NCBI RefSeq assembly: GCF_017894385.1
Contig: NZ_CP059560.1
Coordinates: forward strand, 992,001 to 1,056,000
Direction of reading: 5' to 3'
Length of the DNA: 64,000 nt
Origin: Aromatoleum petrolei
GTDB lineage: Bacteria > Pseudomonadota > Gammaproteobacteria > Burkholderiales > Rhodocyclaceae
Shown here: piece after piece, positions 18,478 to 29,880 of the stretch
Numbering within the stretch: position 1 is the first letter of the stretch
How the letters are laid out: every line of letters starts with the position of its first letter
The notes under the pieces: generated by a model
What the model saw: the letters and a program-made list of their open reading frames with translations, nothing else
Databases searched by the model: none
Told to the model about the DNA's origin: nothing
Made by a program: the position numbers and the translations under genes

Positions 18478-18801
18478 TCAACGCGCGGACGCCGCGTCGA
18501 CCTGCACGACGCCGCCTTCCACACGCACCGCAAAGGTCGCAACGGGCTCGCACGCCGGCGGCGTGAGCGCCGCGCCCGTCACCAGCGAGAAGCGCGCGCC
18601 GTGGCGCGGGCAGATCACCTCGTCGCCCTCGACGACACCCCAGGACAAGGTCTCCTCCTCGTGGCTGCAGCGGTCCTCGATCGCATGGAAACGCCCACCC
18701 ACGTTGAACACGGCCACCTCGCGCCCGTCGTCCAGCGCCACGACGCGCACCGTTCCGTCGCCGAATTCGTCGAGCTTCGCGACATCGACCCAGTCCGCCA
18801 T
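18478..18801 (-). CDS. Rieske [2Fe-2S] ferredoxin, suf-associated
   Basis: A 107-residue soluble Rieske protein of the NirD/biphenyl-dioxygenase-ferredoxin type. It has the two ligand motifs CSHEEETLSWG and CPRHGARF (Cys-x-His and Cys-x2-His). No membrane anchor is visible. It is the last gene of the suf operon; its ATG overlaps the sufT stop by one base (TGATG). An electron donor or cluster carrier for the Suf machinery is the natural inference from position. Such non-cytochrome Rieske ferredoxins also serve oxygenases, but none is encoded nearby. Confidence 0.88.
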   Translation of the reverse strand: MADWVDVAKLDEFGDGTVRVVALDDGREVAVFNVGGRFHAIEDRCSHEEETLSWGVVEGDEVICPRHGARFSLVTGAALTPPACEPVATFAVRVEGGVVQVDAASAR

Positions 18802-19175
18802 CACAGCAGCCCCAGTTCCAGCCGCGCGGCTTCGCTCATCTGATCGGCCGACCACGGCGGATCCCACACCAGCTCGACACTCGCCTCGCTGACGCCGGGT
18901 GCTGCCTCGACCACGCACTGCACGGTACCCGGGAAAGTCTCCGCGACCGGGCAGCCGGGGGCCGTCAGGGTCATGCGTACGGCGACCTTGCCCGACTCCT
19001 CGTCGACATCGAGTCCGTAGATCAGGCCCAGATCGTAGATGTTGACCGGAATCTCCGGGTCATAAACGGTGCGCAGCGCCGCGATGACCTCGGCCCGCAG
19101 ACCCGCCTCCGGCGGCGCCTGTTGCTCTTCGGCCTTCAGCTTCTCGGCGCGATGCAGCCAATCGAAGATGCCCAT
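18801..19175 (-). CDS. sufT: SufT, MIP18/DUF59 family Fe-S assembly factor
   Basis: A 124-residue protein with the DUF59 fold (VIAALRTVYDPEIPVNIYDLG at the core), followed by a conserved single Cys in TLTAPGCPVAET and a VWDPPW motif, all typical of SufT. SufT proteins assist Fe-S cluster maturation, probably at the transfer step. The Met at 19175 starts the recognisable sequence (MGIFDWLHRAEKL). A Met at 19211 would add a Lys/Arg-rich 12-residue tail and overlap the sufU end, so the start is uncertain. It lies between sufU and the Rieske gene in one transcription unit. Confidence 0.85.
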   Translation of the reverse strand: MGIFDWLHRAEKLKAEEQQAPPEAGLRAEVIAALRTVYDPEIPVNIYDLGLIYGLDVDEESGKVAVRMTLTAPGCPVAETFPGTVQCVVEAAPGVSEASVELVWDPPWSADQMSEAARLELGLL

Positions 19176-19203
19176 CTTCCTGCTCTTTCCCTTCTTTTCC
19201 CGC

Positions 19204-19704
19204 TTATCCATCGGACGCCCGCCCCGTCCCGGCCGCATCCGCGCGCTCCGGGTCATCCTGCTCCGTGGAAACCGGAGCGGACTGGTCTTTCAAGGCCGCC
19301 AGCAGCGTGTGCCACGCGAGCGTCGCGCACTTCACGCGTGCCGGGAATTCCGCCACGCCGGCGAGCACTTCCAGCTTCCCGAGCGGCGTCTCCTGCGCGG
19401 CGCCCTCGCCGGTCACCAGCGCATGGAAACCGTCGAACAGTGCCCGCGCCTCAGCCTCGGTCCTGCCCTTCAACGCCTCGCTCATCAGCGACGCCGAAGC
19501 GGTCGAGATCGCGCAGCCGGTGCCCTCGAAGCGCACGTCCTCGATCACCCCCTCGCGCGTCTTCACGAACAGCGTGATGCGGTCGCCGCACAGCGGGTTG
19601 AAGCCCTCGGCCCTGTGGTTGGCATCGGCGAGCGCACCGTAATTGCGCGGCCGCCGGCCGTGGTCGATGATCAGTTCCTGATACAGGTCGCGCAGTTCAG
19701 GCAT
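19204..19704 (-). CDS. sufU: SufU, zinc-binding sulfur acceptor/scaffold-like protein
   Basis: A 166-residue IscU-fold protein. It has three Cys ligands (C39 in NPLCGD, C64 in GTGCAIS, C126 in RVKCATL) plus the Asp after C39. It has an insert between the second and third Cys and lacks the LPPVK chaperone motif of IscU, which marks it as SufU. In other bacteria SufU receives sulfur from SufS by zinc-dependent exchange. A ~25-residue C-terminal tail rich in Glu/Asp is additional. The gene overlaps the sufS end by eight bases. Confidence 0.88.
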   Translation of the reverse strand: MPELRDLYQELIIDHGRRPRNYGALADANHRAEGFNPLCGDRITLFVKTREGVIEDVRFEGTGCAISTASASLMSEALKGRTEAEARALFDGFHALVTGEGAAQETPLGKLEVLAGVAEFPARVKCATLAWHTLLAALKDQSAPVSTEQDDPERADAAGTGRASDG

Positions 19705-20995
19705 CGCCGAACACCTCCCGCACCTTCTCCAGCGCCGCGAACAGCGCCGCGACATCCTCGTGCGTGTTGTACAGGGCAAAGGAGGCCCGCACCGTCGCCG
19801 CGACGCCAAAGCGCTCCATCAGCGGCATCGCGCAGTGGTGCCCGGTGCGCACCGCCACGCCCTCGTGGTCGAGGATGGAGCCGACGTCGTGCGCATGCAC
19901 GTCCGCGAGCACGAAGGACAGGATCGCCGCCTTCTCGCGTGCCGTGCCGATCAGCCGCAGCCCCGGAAACGCTCGCGCGCGCTCCGTCGCATCGCGCAGC
20001 AGCGCACCTTCGTGGGCCGCGATCGCATCGAAGCCGACGCCCTGCACATAGCGCATCGCCTCCGCCAGCGCGATTGCCCCGGCGATGTTGGGCGTGCCCG
20101 CCTCGAACTTGTACGGCAGGTCGTTGTAGGTCGTGCGCGCGAAACTCACCTGGCGGATCATGTCGCCGCCGCCCTGCCACGGCGGCATCGCCTCCAGCAA
20201 GGCGCGCCGCCCATACAGCACGCCGGTGCCGGTCGGCCCGTACAGCTTGTGACCCGAGAAGGCGTAGAAATCGCAATCCAGCGCCTGCACGTCGATCGCC
20301 AGATGCGGCACCGCCTGCGCGCCGTCGAGCAGCACCGGCACGCCGCACGAATGCGCCAGCGCGATCAGCTCGCGCACCGGATTGATCGTGCCAAGCGCGT
20401 TCGACACATGCGTCAGCCCGACGATGCGGGTACGCGGCGACAGCAGCGACTCGAAGGCTGCCCCGTCGAGTTCGCCGCTGTCGTCCACGGGCGCCACCTT
20501 CAGCACCGCCCCGCTGCGCTCGCACGCGAGCTGCCACGGCACGATGTTGGAGTGGTGCTCCATGCCGGTGATGAGGATCTCGTCCCCGGCGCGGAAACGC
20601 GCCCCGAAGCTGTTGGCAACGAGATTGATCGCCTCGGTCGTGCCGCGCACGAACACGATCTCCTCGCGCTGCGCGGCGTTGAGGAAATTCCGCGCGGTGT
20701 CGCGTGCGGCCTCGTAGGCATCGGTCGCCTCCTGGCTCAGGCGATGCACACCGCGATGCACGTTGGCGTTGAGATGCGCGTAGTAATGGGTCTCGGAGTC
20801 GATCACGCACTGCGGCTTCTGGCTCGTCGCACCGTTGTCGAGATACACCAGCGGACGGTCGTTCACCGTCCGCGCGAGGATGGGAAAATCCGCCCGCCGG
20901 CGCGCGATGGCGTCCGCCGGAGCGATCGCATTCGCCGCAGCGATCGCATTCGCCGTCCTGCCCAGCGCCGCGCGCTCCTTCGGGTCGTCGCGCAT
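19697..20995 (-). CDS. sufS: Cysteine desulfurase SufS
   Basis: A 432-residue PLP enzyme that takes sulfur from cysteine for the Suf system. The PLP Lys is K250 in FSGHKLYGP and the persulfide Cys is C388 in RTGHHCAMP, the group II (SufS/CsdA) arrangement. Three ATG codons stand in a row; the third (20995) is chosen because GAGGAGG then lies six bases upstream, the sufD stop being just before. The N-terminus contains a short Ala/Asn/Ile repeat encoded by a tandem 18-base repeat that other SufS proteins would not need. It is followed by sufU, its usual partner. Confidence 0.93.
   Translation of the reverse strand: MRDDPKERAALGRTANAIAAANAIAPADAIARRRADFPILARTVNDRPLVYLDNGATSQKPQCVIDSETHYYAHLNANVHRGVHRLSQEATDAYEAARDTARNFLNAAQREEIVFVRGTTEAINLVANSFGARFRAGDEILITGMEHHSNIVPWQLACERSGAVLKVAPVDDSGELDGAAFESLLSPRTRIVGLTHVSNALGTINPVRELIALAHSCGVPVLLDGAQAVPHLAIDVQALDCDFYAFSGHKLYGPTGTGVLYGRRALLEAMPPWQGGGDMIRQVSFARTTYNDLPYKFEAGTPNIAGAIALAEAMRYVQGVGFDAIAAHEGALLRDATERARAFPGLRLIGTAREKAAILSFVLADVHAHDVGSILDHEGVAVRTGHHCAMPLMERFGVAATVRASFALYNTHEDVAALFAALEKVREVFGDA
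20903..20956. repeat. Tandem 18-bp repeat inside sufS N-terminus
   Basis: Two near-perfect copies of agcgatcgcattcgccg(c/t) (20921-20938 and 20939-20956) are preceded by a third, degenerate copy (20903-20920). Each unit is six codons, so the frame is kept, giving the protein repeat ANAIAA/ANAIAP/ADAIA. Each intact copy contains the palindrome GCGATCGC. It probably arose by replication slippage and may vary between strains. Confidence 0.65.
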
Positions 20996-21006
20996 CATCA
21001 TCCTCC

Positions 21007-22322
21007 TCACGCCACCTCGGGCAGCGCACCCGGCAGCAGCGATTCGAGCCGCATCCGCAGCGGGCCGTGCTCGATGCCCGCGAGCGCGTCCGCCGCAAAG
21101 GCCCGGATCAGCAGCGCCCGCGCATCGCCTTCGCCGATGCCGCGCGCGCGCAGGTAGTGCAGCTGATCCGCGTCGAGCTGACCGACCGTCGCGCCGTGCG
21201 CGCATTTCACGTCGTCCGCCCAGATCTCGAGCTGCGGCTTGGTATCGACCTCGGCGTCCTCCGACAACAGCAGGTTGCGATTCGACTGCAACGCGTCGCT
21301 GCGCTGCGCATCCGGCCGTACGATCACGCGACCGTTGAACACCGCCCGCGCCGCCTCGTCGAGCACGCCCTTGTACAGCTCGCGGCTGGTGCCGCGCGGG
21401 CTGACGTGGTCGATGCAGGTGTGGTGGTCGATGTGCTGGCGCCCGCTTCCCACGTAGAGGCCCGATAGGCGCGCCTCGCAGCCTTCCGCACCGAGCCGCG
21501 TCGCGATCGCGGCACGCGCGAGCTGGCTGCCGAAGGCGAAGGCGTGCGACACGAAAGCGCTGTCCTGCCCCTGCTCGGCAGCGACCTCCGCAATGTGGAA
21601 CGCCTTCCTGCCCTCCTGCTGCAGTTTCGTGTGCGCGACGCGCGCACCGCGCCCGAGCACGACGCGCGTCACCGTGTCGCCGAGGTAGGCGACGCCATCC
21701 GGGCCGACGTGGTGTTCGATCACCGTCGCGCTGGCGCCTGCTCCCGCCCGGATCAGGTTGCGCGGGAAGACCGCGAGATCGCTGCGCGTCGTGACGAACA
21801 GCAGATGCACCGGCGCTTCGAGCGCGACGCCCGCGGCCAGGTCCATCCACGCGCCGTCGCTCCAGAACGCGGCGTTCAAAGCCGCGAAACCGTCCGTCGC
21901 CTCGTCGGCAGCAGCGAAGAAGGCTTCCGCATCCTCCGCCCGCGTATCGAGCGCCTGCGCCAAACTGCCAACCCACGCGCCAGCCGGCAAGGGCATCGCT
22001 TGCGACAATCCCGGCACGAAATGTCCATCGACGAACACCATCCGGTGCGTTCCCGCCATCGCATGGCGCGACACCATCGCACGGACGTCGTCCGAGAGGT
22101 CGACCGCCGTCGCCACCCCGAACGCCCGCCGCGCGATCGCCGCGACGCTGGTGTATTTCCAGTCCTCGTCGCGCGTGGTCGGCAGGCCGAGCGCGGCGAA
22201 GCGTTCCATCGCCTCGTCACGGCACCGGCACAACCATGGGAGCGCCACCCCGGGAAGCCGCGGTGCGAGGGCCGGATACGCCGACACGAATCCCGGCACG
22301 CAGGGTTCAGCGGGTGCGACTC

Positions 22323-22326
<4 letters not shown>
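21007..22326 (-). CDS. sufD: SufD, Fe-S scaffold complex subunit
   Basis: A 439-residue component of the SufBC2D scaffold. It has the N-terminal WKYT motif (RDEDWKYTSV) and the beta-helix core with HIDHHTCIDH, ELYKGVLD and SNRNLLLSEDAEVDTKP. The C-terminal CAHGATVGQLD carries the Cys/His positions typical of SufD. The ATG overlaps the sufC stop by four bases (ATGA). Within the complex it partners SufB and binds one SufC. The N-terminal ~120 residues are less conserved than the core, as usual for SufD. Confidence 0.92.
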
Positions 22327-23105
<779 letters not shown>

Positions 23106-23115
23106 GGTGCTCTCC

Positions 23116-24564
<1,449 letters not shown>

Positions 24565-24772
24565 TCCACGATCCTCCATGTCCGAAGCGCATGGCTATCC
24601 TCGGCTTGTGGACCCGGCCACCGGCATTTCGTTCCAGGCCATTCCCACGCGATTGGCATGGTCTCTGCAACTCATGAACAAATAGCTCGCAAACTATCGC
24701 CCCATCCAGTTTAATTACAGGCGAAACACCGGGAATCCGGAACGAATATCAGGATGCAGGAGAACCATCGCG

Positions 24773-27220
24773 ATGCCCGCCATCCCTCCGCTCGAGCCAC
24801 AACGACTGTGCACTCGCTGCACCCCCGATCTCCTCGACTTCGACACCACCGAGAGCCTGCCCGAACCCGACGAGATCTTCGGTCAGGAGCGCGCCGTAGA
24901 CGCCGTACGCCTGGCGCTGGAAATTGACGCTCCCGGCTACAACCTCTTCGTCCTCGGCGAACCCGGCGGCGGGCGCCACGCCGCCGTGCGCCGCCTGCTG
25001 GAAGCCCACGCGGCCACACGGCCCTCGCCCGGCGACTGGATCTACATCAACAACTTCGCCGAACCAAACTATCCCCACGCGCTGCAGCTGCCGCCCGGAC
25101 GCGGCACCCAGTTCCGCGACGACATGCAACAATTCGTCTCCGAACTCGGCCAGGCCATCGCCGCCGGCTTCGACAGCGACGAATACCGCGCGCGCATCGA
25201 ATCGATCCAGGACGAATTCAAGCAGCGCGAGGAAAGCGCCCTGCGCGCGCTCGGTGACGAGGCGAGCGACAAGGGCATCGCCTTCCTGCGCACCCCTCAG
25301 GGCTTCGCATTCGTGCCGATGAAGGGCGAAGAGAGCCTGGACCCCGAAGCCTTCAACGCGCTGCCCGAGGAAGAGCGCGAACGCATCGGCAAGCTCATCG
25401 AAGGCCTGCGAGAAAAGCTGCACAAACTGCTGCAGCAGTTCCCGCGACAGCGGCGCGAAATGCAGGGGCGCATTCGCGAGGCGAGCCGCGAGACGCTGGA
25501 GCTCGCGGTCGGCCACCTCGTCGAGGAACTGAAGGAACGCCATTCCGACCTGCCCGCAATCCAGACCTTCCTCGACAAGGTGCTGCGCGACGTCGTCGAG
25601 GTCGGCCAGGAACTGCGCGACCAGGCGAGCAAGAGCGATTCGTCCGGCCCGAGCGAAGGCGGCATCTCGGCGCAGCGCTACCAGGTCAACCTGCTCGTCG
25701 ACCAGGACGGACGCAAGACCGCACCCATCGTGTTCGAGGACCACCCGACCTTCCCCAACCTCGTCGGCCGCGTCGACCAGATCGCCCACATGGGCACCCT
25801 GGTCACCAACTTCACGCTGATCCGTGCCGGCGCGCTGCATCGCGCCAACGGCGGCTACCTGATCCTCGACGCCGAAAAAGTGCTGACGCAGGCCTACGCC
25901 TGGGAAGGCCTCAAGCGTTCCCTGAAGTCGGGCCAGGTACGCATCGAATCGCTCGCCCAGGTCTTCGGCTGGGTCGGCTCGCTGCCGCTCGAACCCGACC
26001 CGATCCCGCTCTCCGTCAAGGTCGTCCTCGTCGGCCTGCGCCGCCACTACTACCTGCTCAAGGCCCTGGATCCGGAGTTCGACGAGCTCTTCAAGATCGG
26101 GGCCGACTTCGAGGACGTCGTCGAACGCACGCCCGACAACACCCGCCACTACTTGCGCAAGGCGGCGTCGCTCGCCCGCCAGCAGGGCCTGCTGCCGCTC
26201 GACCGCGACGCCGCCGGCCGCCTCGTCGAATACGCATCGCGCCTCGCCGAAGACGCCGGCAAGCTCAGCACGCGCACACGCGAGCTCGCCGACCTGCTGC
26301 GCGAATCCGACCACGTGGCGCGCGCGGCGGGCCGACCCGCCATGCAGCGCCGCGACATCGAGTCCGCCCTGGCGGCCCGCATCGAACGCGCCGACCGCCT
26401 TCGCGACGCGGTGCACGACGCGGTCCTGCGCAACACCTTGCTGATCTCCACCACCGGCGCCGAAGTGGGCCAGATCAACGGCCTCGCCGTCATCGATCTT
26501 GGCGACTTCATGTTCGGCCGCCCCACCCGCATCACCGCGACTGCCCGCCTCGGCGACGGCGACGTCGTCGACATCGAGCGCAAGGCCGAGCTCGGCCGAG
26601 CCATCCACACCAAGGGCGTGATGATCCTGTCGGCCTGTCTCGCGTCGCGCTACGCGCAGAACCGCCCGCTGTCGCTGTCGGCCAGCCTCGTGTTCGAACA
26701 GTCCTACGGCCCGGTCGAAGGCGACAGCGCCTCGCTCGCCGAACTGTGCGCATTGCTCTCTGCATTGTCGGGCGTACCGATCCGCCAGTCGCTCGCGATC
26801 ACCGGCTCCATCAACCAGCACGGCAAGGTGCAGGCGATCGGCGGCGTGAACGAAAAGATCGAGGGCTTCTTCGATATCTGCCAGGCACGCGGACTCACCG
26901 GCGAGCAGGGCGTCCTGATTCCCGCATCCAACGTGAAACACCTGATGCTGCGCGACGACGTCGTGCAGGCCGCCGCCGAAGGACGCTTCCACGTCCATCC
27001 CGTATCCACCGTCGACGAGGCGATCACCCTCCTCACCGGCATCTCGGCCGGCGAAGCCGACGCCAAGGGCGCCTACCCCGAAGGCAGCGTGAACCAGCGC
27101 ATCGAGGCCCGCATCACCGAGCTCATCGCCCTGCGCAAGGAATTCGGCTCCGGCAAGCGTGGCGCGAAGGGCAATGGCAAGAGCGCAAGGACGCAGGAGC
27201 CCGATGGAGGTCTAAAGTAA
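24773..27220 (+). CDS. Lon-family protease with degenerate AAA domain (AAA_32/LonC-like)
   Basis: An 815-residue protein. The C-terminal Lon protease domain has the catalytic dyad S652 (VEGDSASL) and K695 (GVNEKIEG), 43 residues apart as in Lon. The N-terminal AAA-like domain has a broken Walker A, GEPGGGRH around residues 62-69, with Arg and His where Lys and Ser/Thr are needed. A long, largely helical segment (about 115-300, with LVEELKERH) is inserted. This matches the AAA_32 group of Lon-like proteases, some of which do not hydrolyse ATP. Substrates are unknown. GGAG precedes the ATG. It is divergent from the suf operon and upstream of NAD-salvage genes. Confidence 0.88.
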   Translation: MPAIPPLEPQRLCTRCTPDLLDFDTTESLPEPDEIFGQERAVDAVRLALEIDAPGYNLFVLGEPGGGRHAAVRRLLEAHAATRPSPGDWIYINNFAEPNYPHALQLPPGRGTQFRDDMQQFVSELGQAIAAGFDSDEYRARIESIQDEFKQREESALRALGDEASDKGIAFLRTPQGFAFVPMKGEESLDPEAFNALPEEERERIGKLIEGLREKLHKLLQQFPRQRREMQGRIREASRETLELAVGHLVEELKERHSDLPAIQTFLDKVLRDVVEVGQELRDQASKSDSSGPSEGGISAQRYQVNLLVDQDGRKTAPIVFEDHPTFPNLVGRVDQIAHMGTLVTNFTLIRAGALHRANGGYLILDAEKVLTQAYAWEGLKRSLKSGQVRIESLAQVFGWVGSLPLEPDPIPLSVKVVLVGLRRHYYLLKALDPEFDELFKIGADFEDVVERTPDNTRHYLRKAASLARQQGLLPLDRDAAGRLVEYASRLAEDAGKLSTRTRELADLLRESDHVARAAGRPAMQRRDIESALAARIERADRLRDAVHDAVLRNTLLISTTGAEVGQINGLAVIDLGDFMFGRPTRITATARLGDGDVVDIERKAELGRAIHTKGVMILSACLASRYAQNRPLSLSASLVFEQSYGPVEGDSASLAELCALLSALSGVPIRQSLAITGSINQHGKVQAIGGVNEKIEGFFDICQARGLTGEQGVLIPASNVKHLMLRDDVVQAAAEGRFHVHPVSTVDEAITLLTGISAGEADAKGAYPEGSVNQRIEARITELIALRKEFGSGKRGAKGNGKSARTQEPDGGLK

Positions 27221-27254
27221 CAAGGCAAGAAGGAATCGGCCCGACCATGACCGA

Positions 27255-27314
27255 CCGTTCGGGCCGAGCCCGTCGAAACCCTGCGACTACCCTTGGACAC
27301 GCTCAGGGCGAACG
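27255..27314. repeat. Interspersed imperfect-palindrome repeat, copy 2
   Basis: A 60-base intergenic element starts ccgttcgggccgagccc and ends gctcagggcgaacg. It aligns along its whole length with the element at 2983-3043 with scattered substitutions, including a following gccgggttgat. The ends form an imperfect inverted repeat. It lies between the Lon-like protease and nicotinamidase genes and may act as a weak terminator or processing site. Confidence 0.6.
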
Positions 27315-27361
27315 AGGGTGGATGGACGCCGGGTTGATGATCGAAAGACCGGAGACGCACG

Positions 27362-27967
27362 ATGGGACGCCCCGCCGCACCGATCACCCTGCAGCCCGGC
27401 GACGCGCTGGTCATCGTCGACGTGCAGAACGACTTTCTCCCCGGGGGCAGCCTCGCCGTGCCTCGGGGCGATGAAGTGGTCGCGCCGCTCAACGCCCTGA
27501 TCGCACGCTGCACGCAGCTCCGACTGCCCGTCATCGCCACGCGCGACTGGCATCCGCCGGATCACTGCTCATTCCAGGCCCGCGGCGGTCCGTGGCCGCC
27601 GCACTGCATCGCCGCCACGCCCGGCGCGGCCTTCGCGCCTGCGCTTGCCCTTCCGGAATCCGCCACCGTCGTATCCAAAGCCGTCACGGCCGACGTCGAC
27701 GCCTACTCGGGCTTCGGCGGCACCGATCTGCACGACCGCCTCCAGGCCGCCCGCGTGCGTCGCCTGCTCGTCGGCGGCCTCGCCACCGACTACTGCGTCT
27801 TCAACACCGTGCGCGACGGCCTCGCGAACGGCTACGAAGTGATCCTGCTCACCGACGCGATCCGCGCCGTCGACGTCACGCCCGGCGACGGCCTGCGCGC
27901 CATCGACGAAATGGCGCGGCTCGGCGCGCACCCGATCGCGTCCGTCAACATCGGGAATCCCGCATGA
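27362..27967 (+). CDS. pncA: Nicotinamidase
   Basis: A 201-residue cysteine hydrolase that converts nicotinamide to nicotinate in NAD salvage. The catalytic triad is D20 (VDVQNDF), K106 (VSKAV) and C145 (ATDYCVFN). The metal-binding Asp/His set is RDWHPPDH, with a second His in PWPPHC. The short loop between these His motifs resembles the compact archaeal-type enzymes rather than E. coli PncA. GGAG lies seven bases before the ATG. The stop overlaps the start of the next gene (ATGA), and that gene uses the product, which supports the assignment. Confidence 0.92.
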   Translation: MGRPAAPITLQPGDALVIVDVQNDFLPGGSLAVPRGDEVVAPLNALIARCTQLRLPVIATRDWHPPDHCSFQARGGPWPPHCIAATPGAAFAPALALPESATVVSKAVTADVDAYSGFGGTDLHDRLQAARVRRLLVGGLATDYCVFNTVRDGLANGYEVILLTDAIRAVDVTPGDGLRAIDEMARLGAHPIASVNIGNPA

Positions 27968-29322
27968 ACCCGTCCGCGTCCGCGCTGCTCACCGACCTCT
28001 ACCAGCTCACCATGCTGCAGGCCTATTTCGACGGCGGCATGACCAGGACGGCCTCGTTCGAGTTCTTCGTGCGGCGGCTGCCCGAGCACCGCAACTTCCT
28101 CGTCGCGGCCGGTCTGGAGCAGGTGCTCGACTACCTCGAGACCCTGCGCTTCACCGACGAGGAACTCGCGTGGCTCGCCGCCTGCGGGCGCTTCCACCGC
28201 CGCTTCATCGACTGGCTCGCGAACCTGCGCTTCACCGGCGACGTCGAGGCGATGCCCGAAGGCACGGTGTTCTTCGCCGACGAACCCATCCTGCGCGTCA
28301 CCGCCCCCCTGCCGCAGGCCCAACTCGTCGAGACGCGCATCATCAACCTGCTGCAGTTCCAGACCATGGTCGCCTCCAAGGCCGCGCGCTGCACCCTCGC
28401 CGCGCAAGGCCGGCTGCTCGTCGACTTCGGCCTGCGCCGCGCCCACGGCGCCGAAGCCGGCCTGCTCTCCGCGCGCGCCAGCCACCTCGCCGGCTTCGAC
28501 GGCACCGCGACGGTCGCCGCCGGCATGAAATGGGGCATTCCGCTGTACGGCACGATGGCCCACTCCTTCATCCAGGCCCACGACGACGAACTCGGCGCCT
28601 TCGAGCATTTCGCCCGCTCGCAGCCGAAGGCGAACACGATGCTCATCGACACCTACGACACCGAATCGGCCGCGCGCAAGCTCGCCGATCTAGCCACCCG
28701 TCTCGCCCCCGACGGCATCGCAATCCAGGCCGTGCGCATCGACAGCGGCGACCTCGCCGAGCACGCCCGGCGCGTGCGTGCGATCCTCGACGGCGAAGGC
28801 CTGCCCGGGGTGCGCATCTTCGTCAGCGGCAATCTCGACGAATTCGCCGTGCACGATCTGCTCGCCAGCGGTGCGCCGATCGACGGCTTCGGCGTCGGCA
28901 CGCGCATGAACACCTCGGCGGACCAGCCCTGGCTCGACTGCGCGTACAAACTGCAGGAATACGACGGCCAGCCGCGCCGCAAGCGCTCCGAAGGCAAGGC
29001 GACGTGGCCCGGCCGCAAGCAGGTTTACCGCCACCGCGACGCCGACGGCTGCATCTGCGGCGACCTGCTCACGACATCGGACGATGCCGCGGACGGCGAA
29101 CCCCTGCTCGTCCCCGTAATGCGTGGCGGCCAGCGCCTTGCGCCCTCGCCGCCGCTTGCCGCGGTGCGCGCCCGTACCACCGCCAGTCTTGCTGCGCTGC
29201 CGCCCCGCCTGCGCCAGATCGGTCCCGCCGCGGCCCCGCCGGTCACCGTCTCCCCTGCGCTGCAAGAGCTGGCCGAAACCGTAGACCGCCGATTGGACGC
29301 CGCCGCCCCCGCGCCGCGCTGA
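27964..29322 (+). CDS. pncB: Nicotinate phosphoribosyltransferase
   Basis: A 452-residue enzyme that joins nicotinate to PRPP, giving nicotinate mononucleotide for NAD synthesis. The N-terminus LLTDLYQLTMLQAYF is characteristic. Other family blocks are DFGLRRAHG, GTMAHSFIQ and the phosphate-binding RIDSGDL and FVSGNLDE. A stretch rich in Pro and Ala fills the last ~60 residues. It is translationally coupled to the nicotinamidase gene by a four-base overlap, so the pair takes nicotinamide to nicotinate mononucleotide. Confidence 0.93.
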   Translation: MNPSASALLTDLYQLTMLQAYFDGGMTRTASFEFFVRRLPEHRNFLVAAGLEQVLDYLETLRFTDEELAWLAACGRFHRRFIDWLANLRFTGDVEAMPEGTVFFADEPILRVTAPLPQAQLVETRIINLLQFQTMVASKAARCTLAAQGRLLVDFGLRRAHGAEAGLLSARASHLAGFDGTATVAAGMKWGIPLYGTMAHSFIQAHDDELGAFEHFARSQPKANTMLIDTYDTESAARKLADLATRLAPDGIAIQAVRIDSGDLAEHARRVRAILDGEGLPGVRIFVSGNLDEFAVHDLLASGAPIDGFGVGTRMNTSADQPWLDCAYKLQEYDGQPRRKRSEGKATWPGRKQVYRHRDADGCICGDLLTTSDDAADGEPLLVPVMRGGQRLAPSPPLAAVRARTTASLAALPPRLRQIGPAAAPPVTVSPALQELAETVDRRLDAAAPAPR

Positions 29323-29350
29323 CACCGGCATGCGACAGGAGATCGCCGAC

Positions 29351-29824
29351 ATGAGCCTTGAACTGGCATCCAGCGCTTTCGCACACGGCAACGCGATGCC
29401 CGCAACCTATACCTGCGACGGCCGCAACGTATCGCCCCCGCTCGCGTGGCGCGACCTCCCGCCGGGCACGCGGAGCCTCGTGCTGATCGTCGACGACCCC
29501 GACGCCCCCGATCCCGCCGCGCCCAAGATGACCTGGGTACACTGGGTCCTGTACAACATCCCCGCGACCGCAGAAGGCCTGCCCGAGGCCGTCGCGACGA
29601 CGACGCTGCCGCCCGGTACCCTCGAAGGCCTCAACGACTGGAAGCGCACAGGCTACGGCGGCCCCTGCCCGCCGATCGGCCGCCACCGCTACTTCCACAA
29701 GCTGTATGCACTGGATACCGTCCTTCCCGACCTGGGACACCCGACGAAGGCACAACTTGAAACAGAAATGCACGGCCACGTCATCGCCCAGGCCGAACTC
29801 ATCGGCACCTTCGCGCGTCACTAG
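29351..29824 (+). CDS. YbhB/YbcL family (PEBP-like) protein
   Basis: A 157-residue phosphatidylethanolamine-binding-protein-like fold. Motifs are YTCDGRNVSPPLAW, LIVDDPDAP, WVHWVLYNIP and GYGGPCPPIGRHRYFHKLYAL, which form the anion-binding site of the family. The ATG at 29351 follows AGGAG by nine bases; an upstream ATG at 29330 lacks a site. No signal peptide, so cytoplasmic. Biochemical role is not established for bacterial members. It lies 28 bases after pncB and could be in the same transcript. Confidence 0.87.
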   Translation: MSLELASSAFAHGNAMPATYTCDGRNVSPPLAWRDLPPGTRSLVLIVDDPDAPDPAAPKMTWVHWVLYNIPATAEGLPEAVATTTLPPGTLEGLNDWKRTGYGGPCPPIGRHRYFHKLYALDTVLPDLGHPTKAQLETEMHGHVIAQAELIGTFARH

Positions 29825-29880
29825 TGCATGAAGCCGTCCGCCCGCGCGGCCGGCCCCTGCAAACAATGGAGGTGATAAGG

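Noticed and set aside
24565..24772. Possible IscR or sigma-54 site upstream of sufB
   Set aside because: I checked for the IscR type 1 and 2 patterns and for a GG-N10-GC spacing; none matched well enough. Only a weak AAACT/AGTTT inverted repeat is present.
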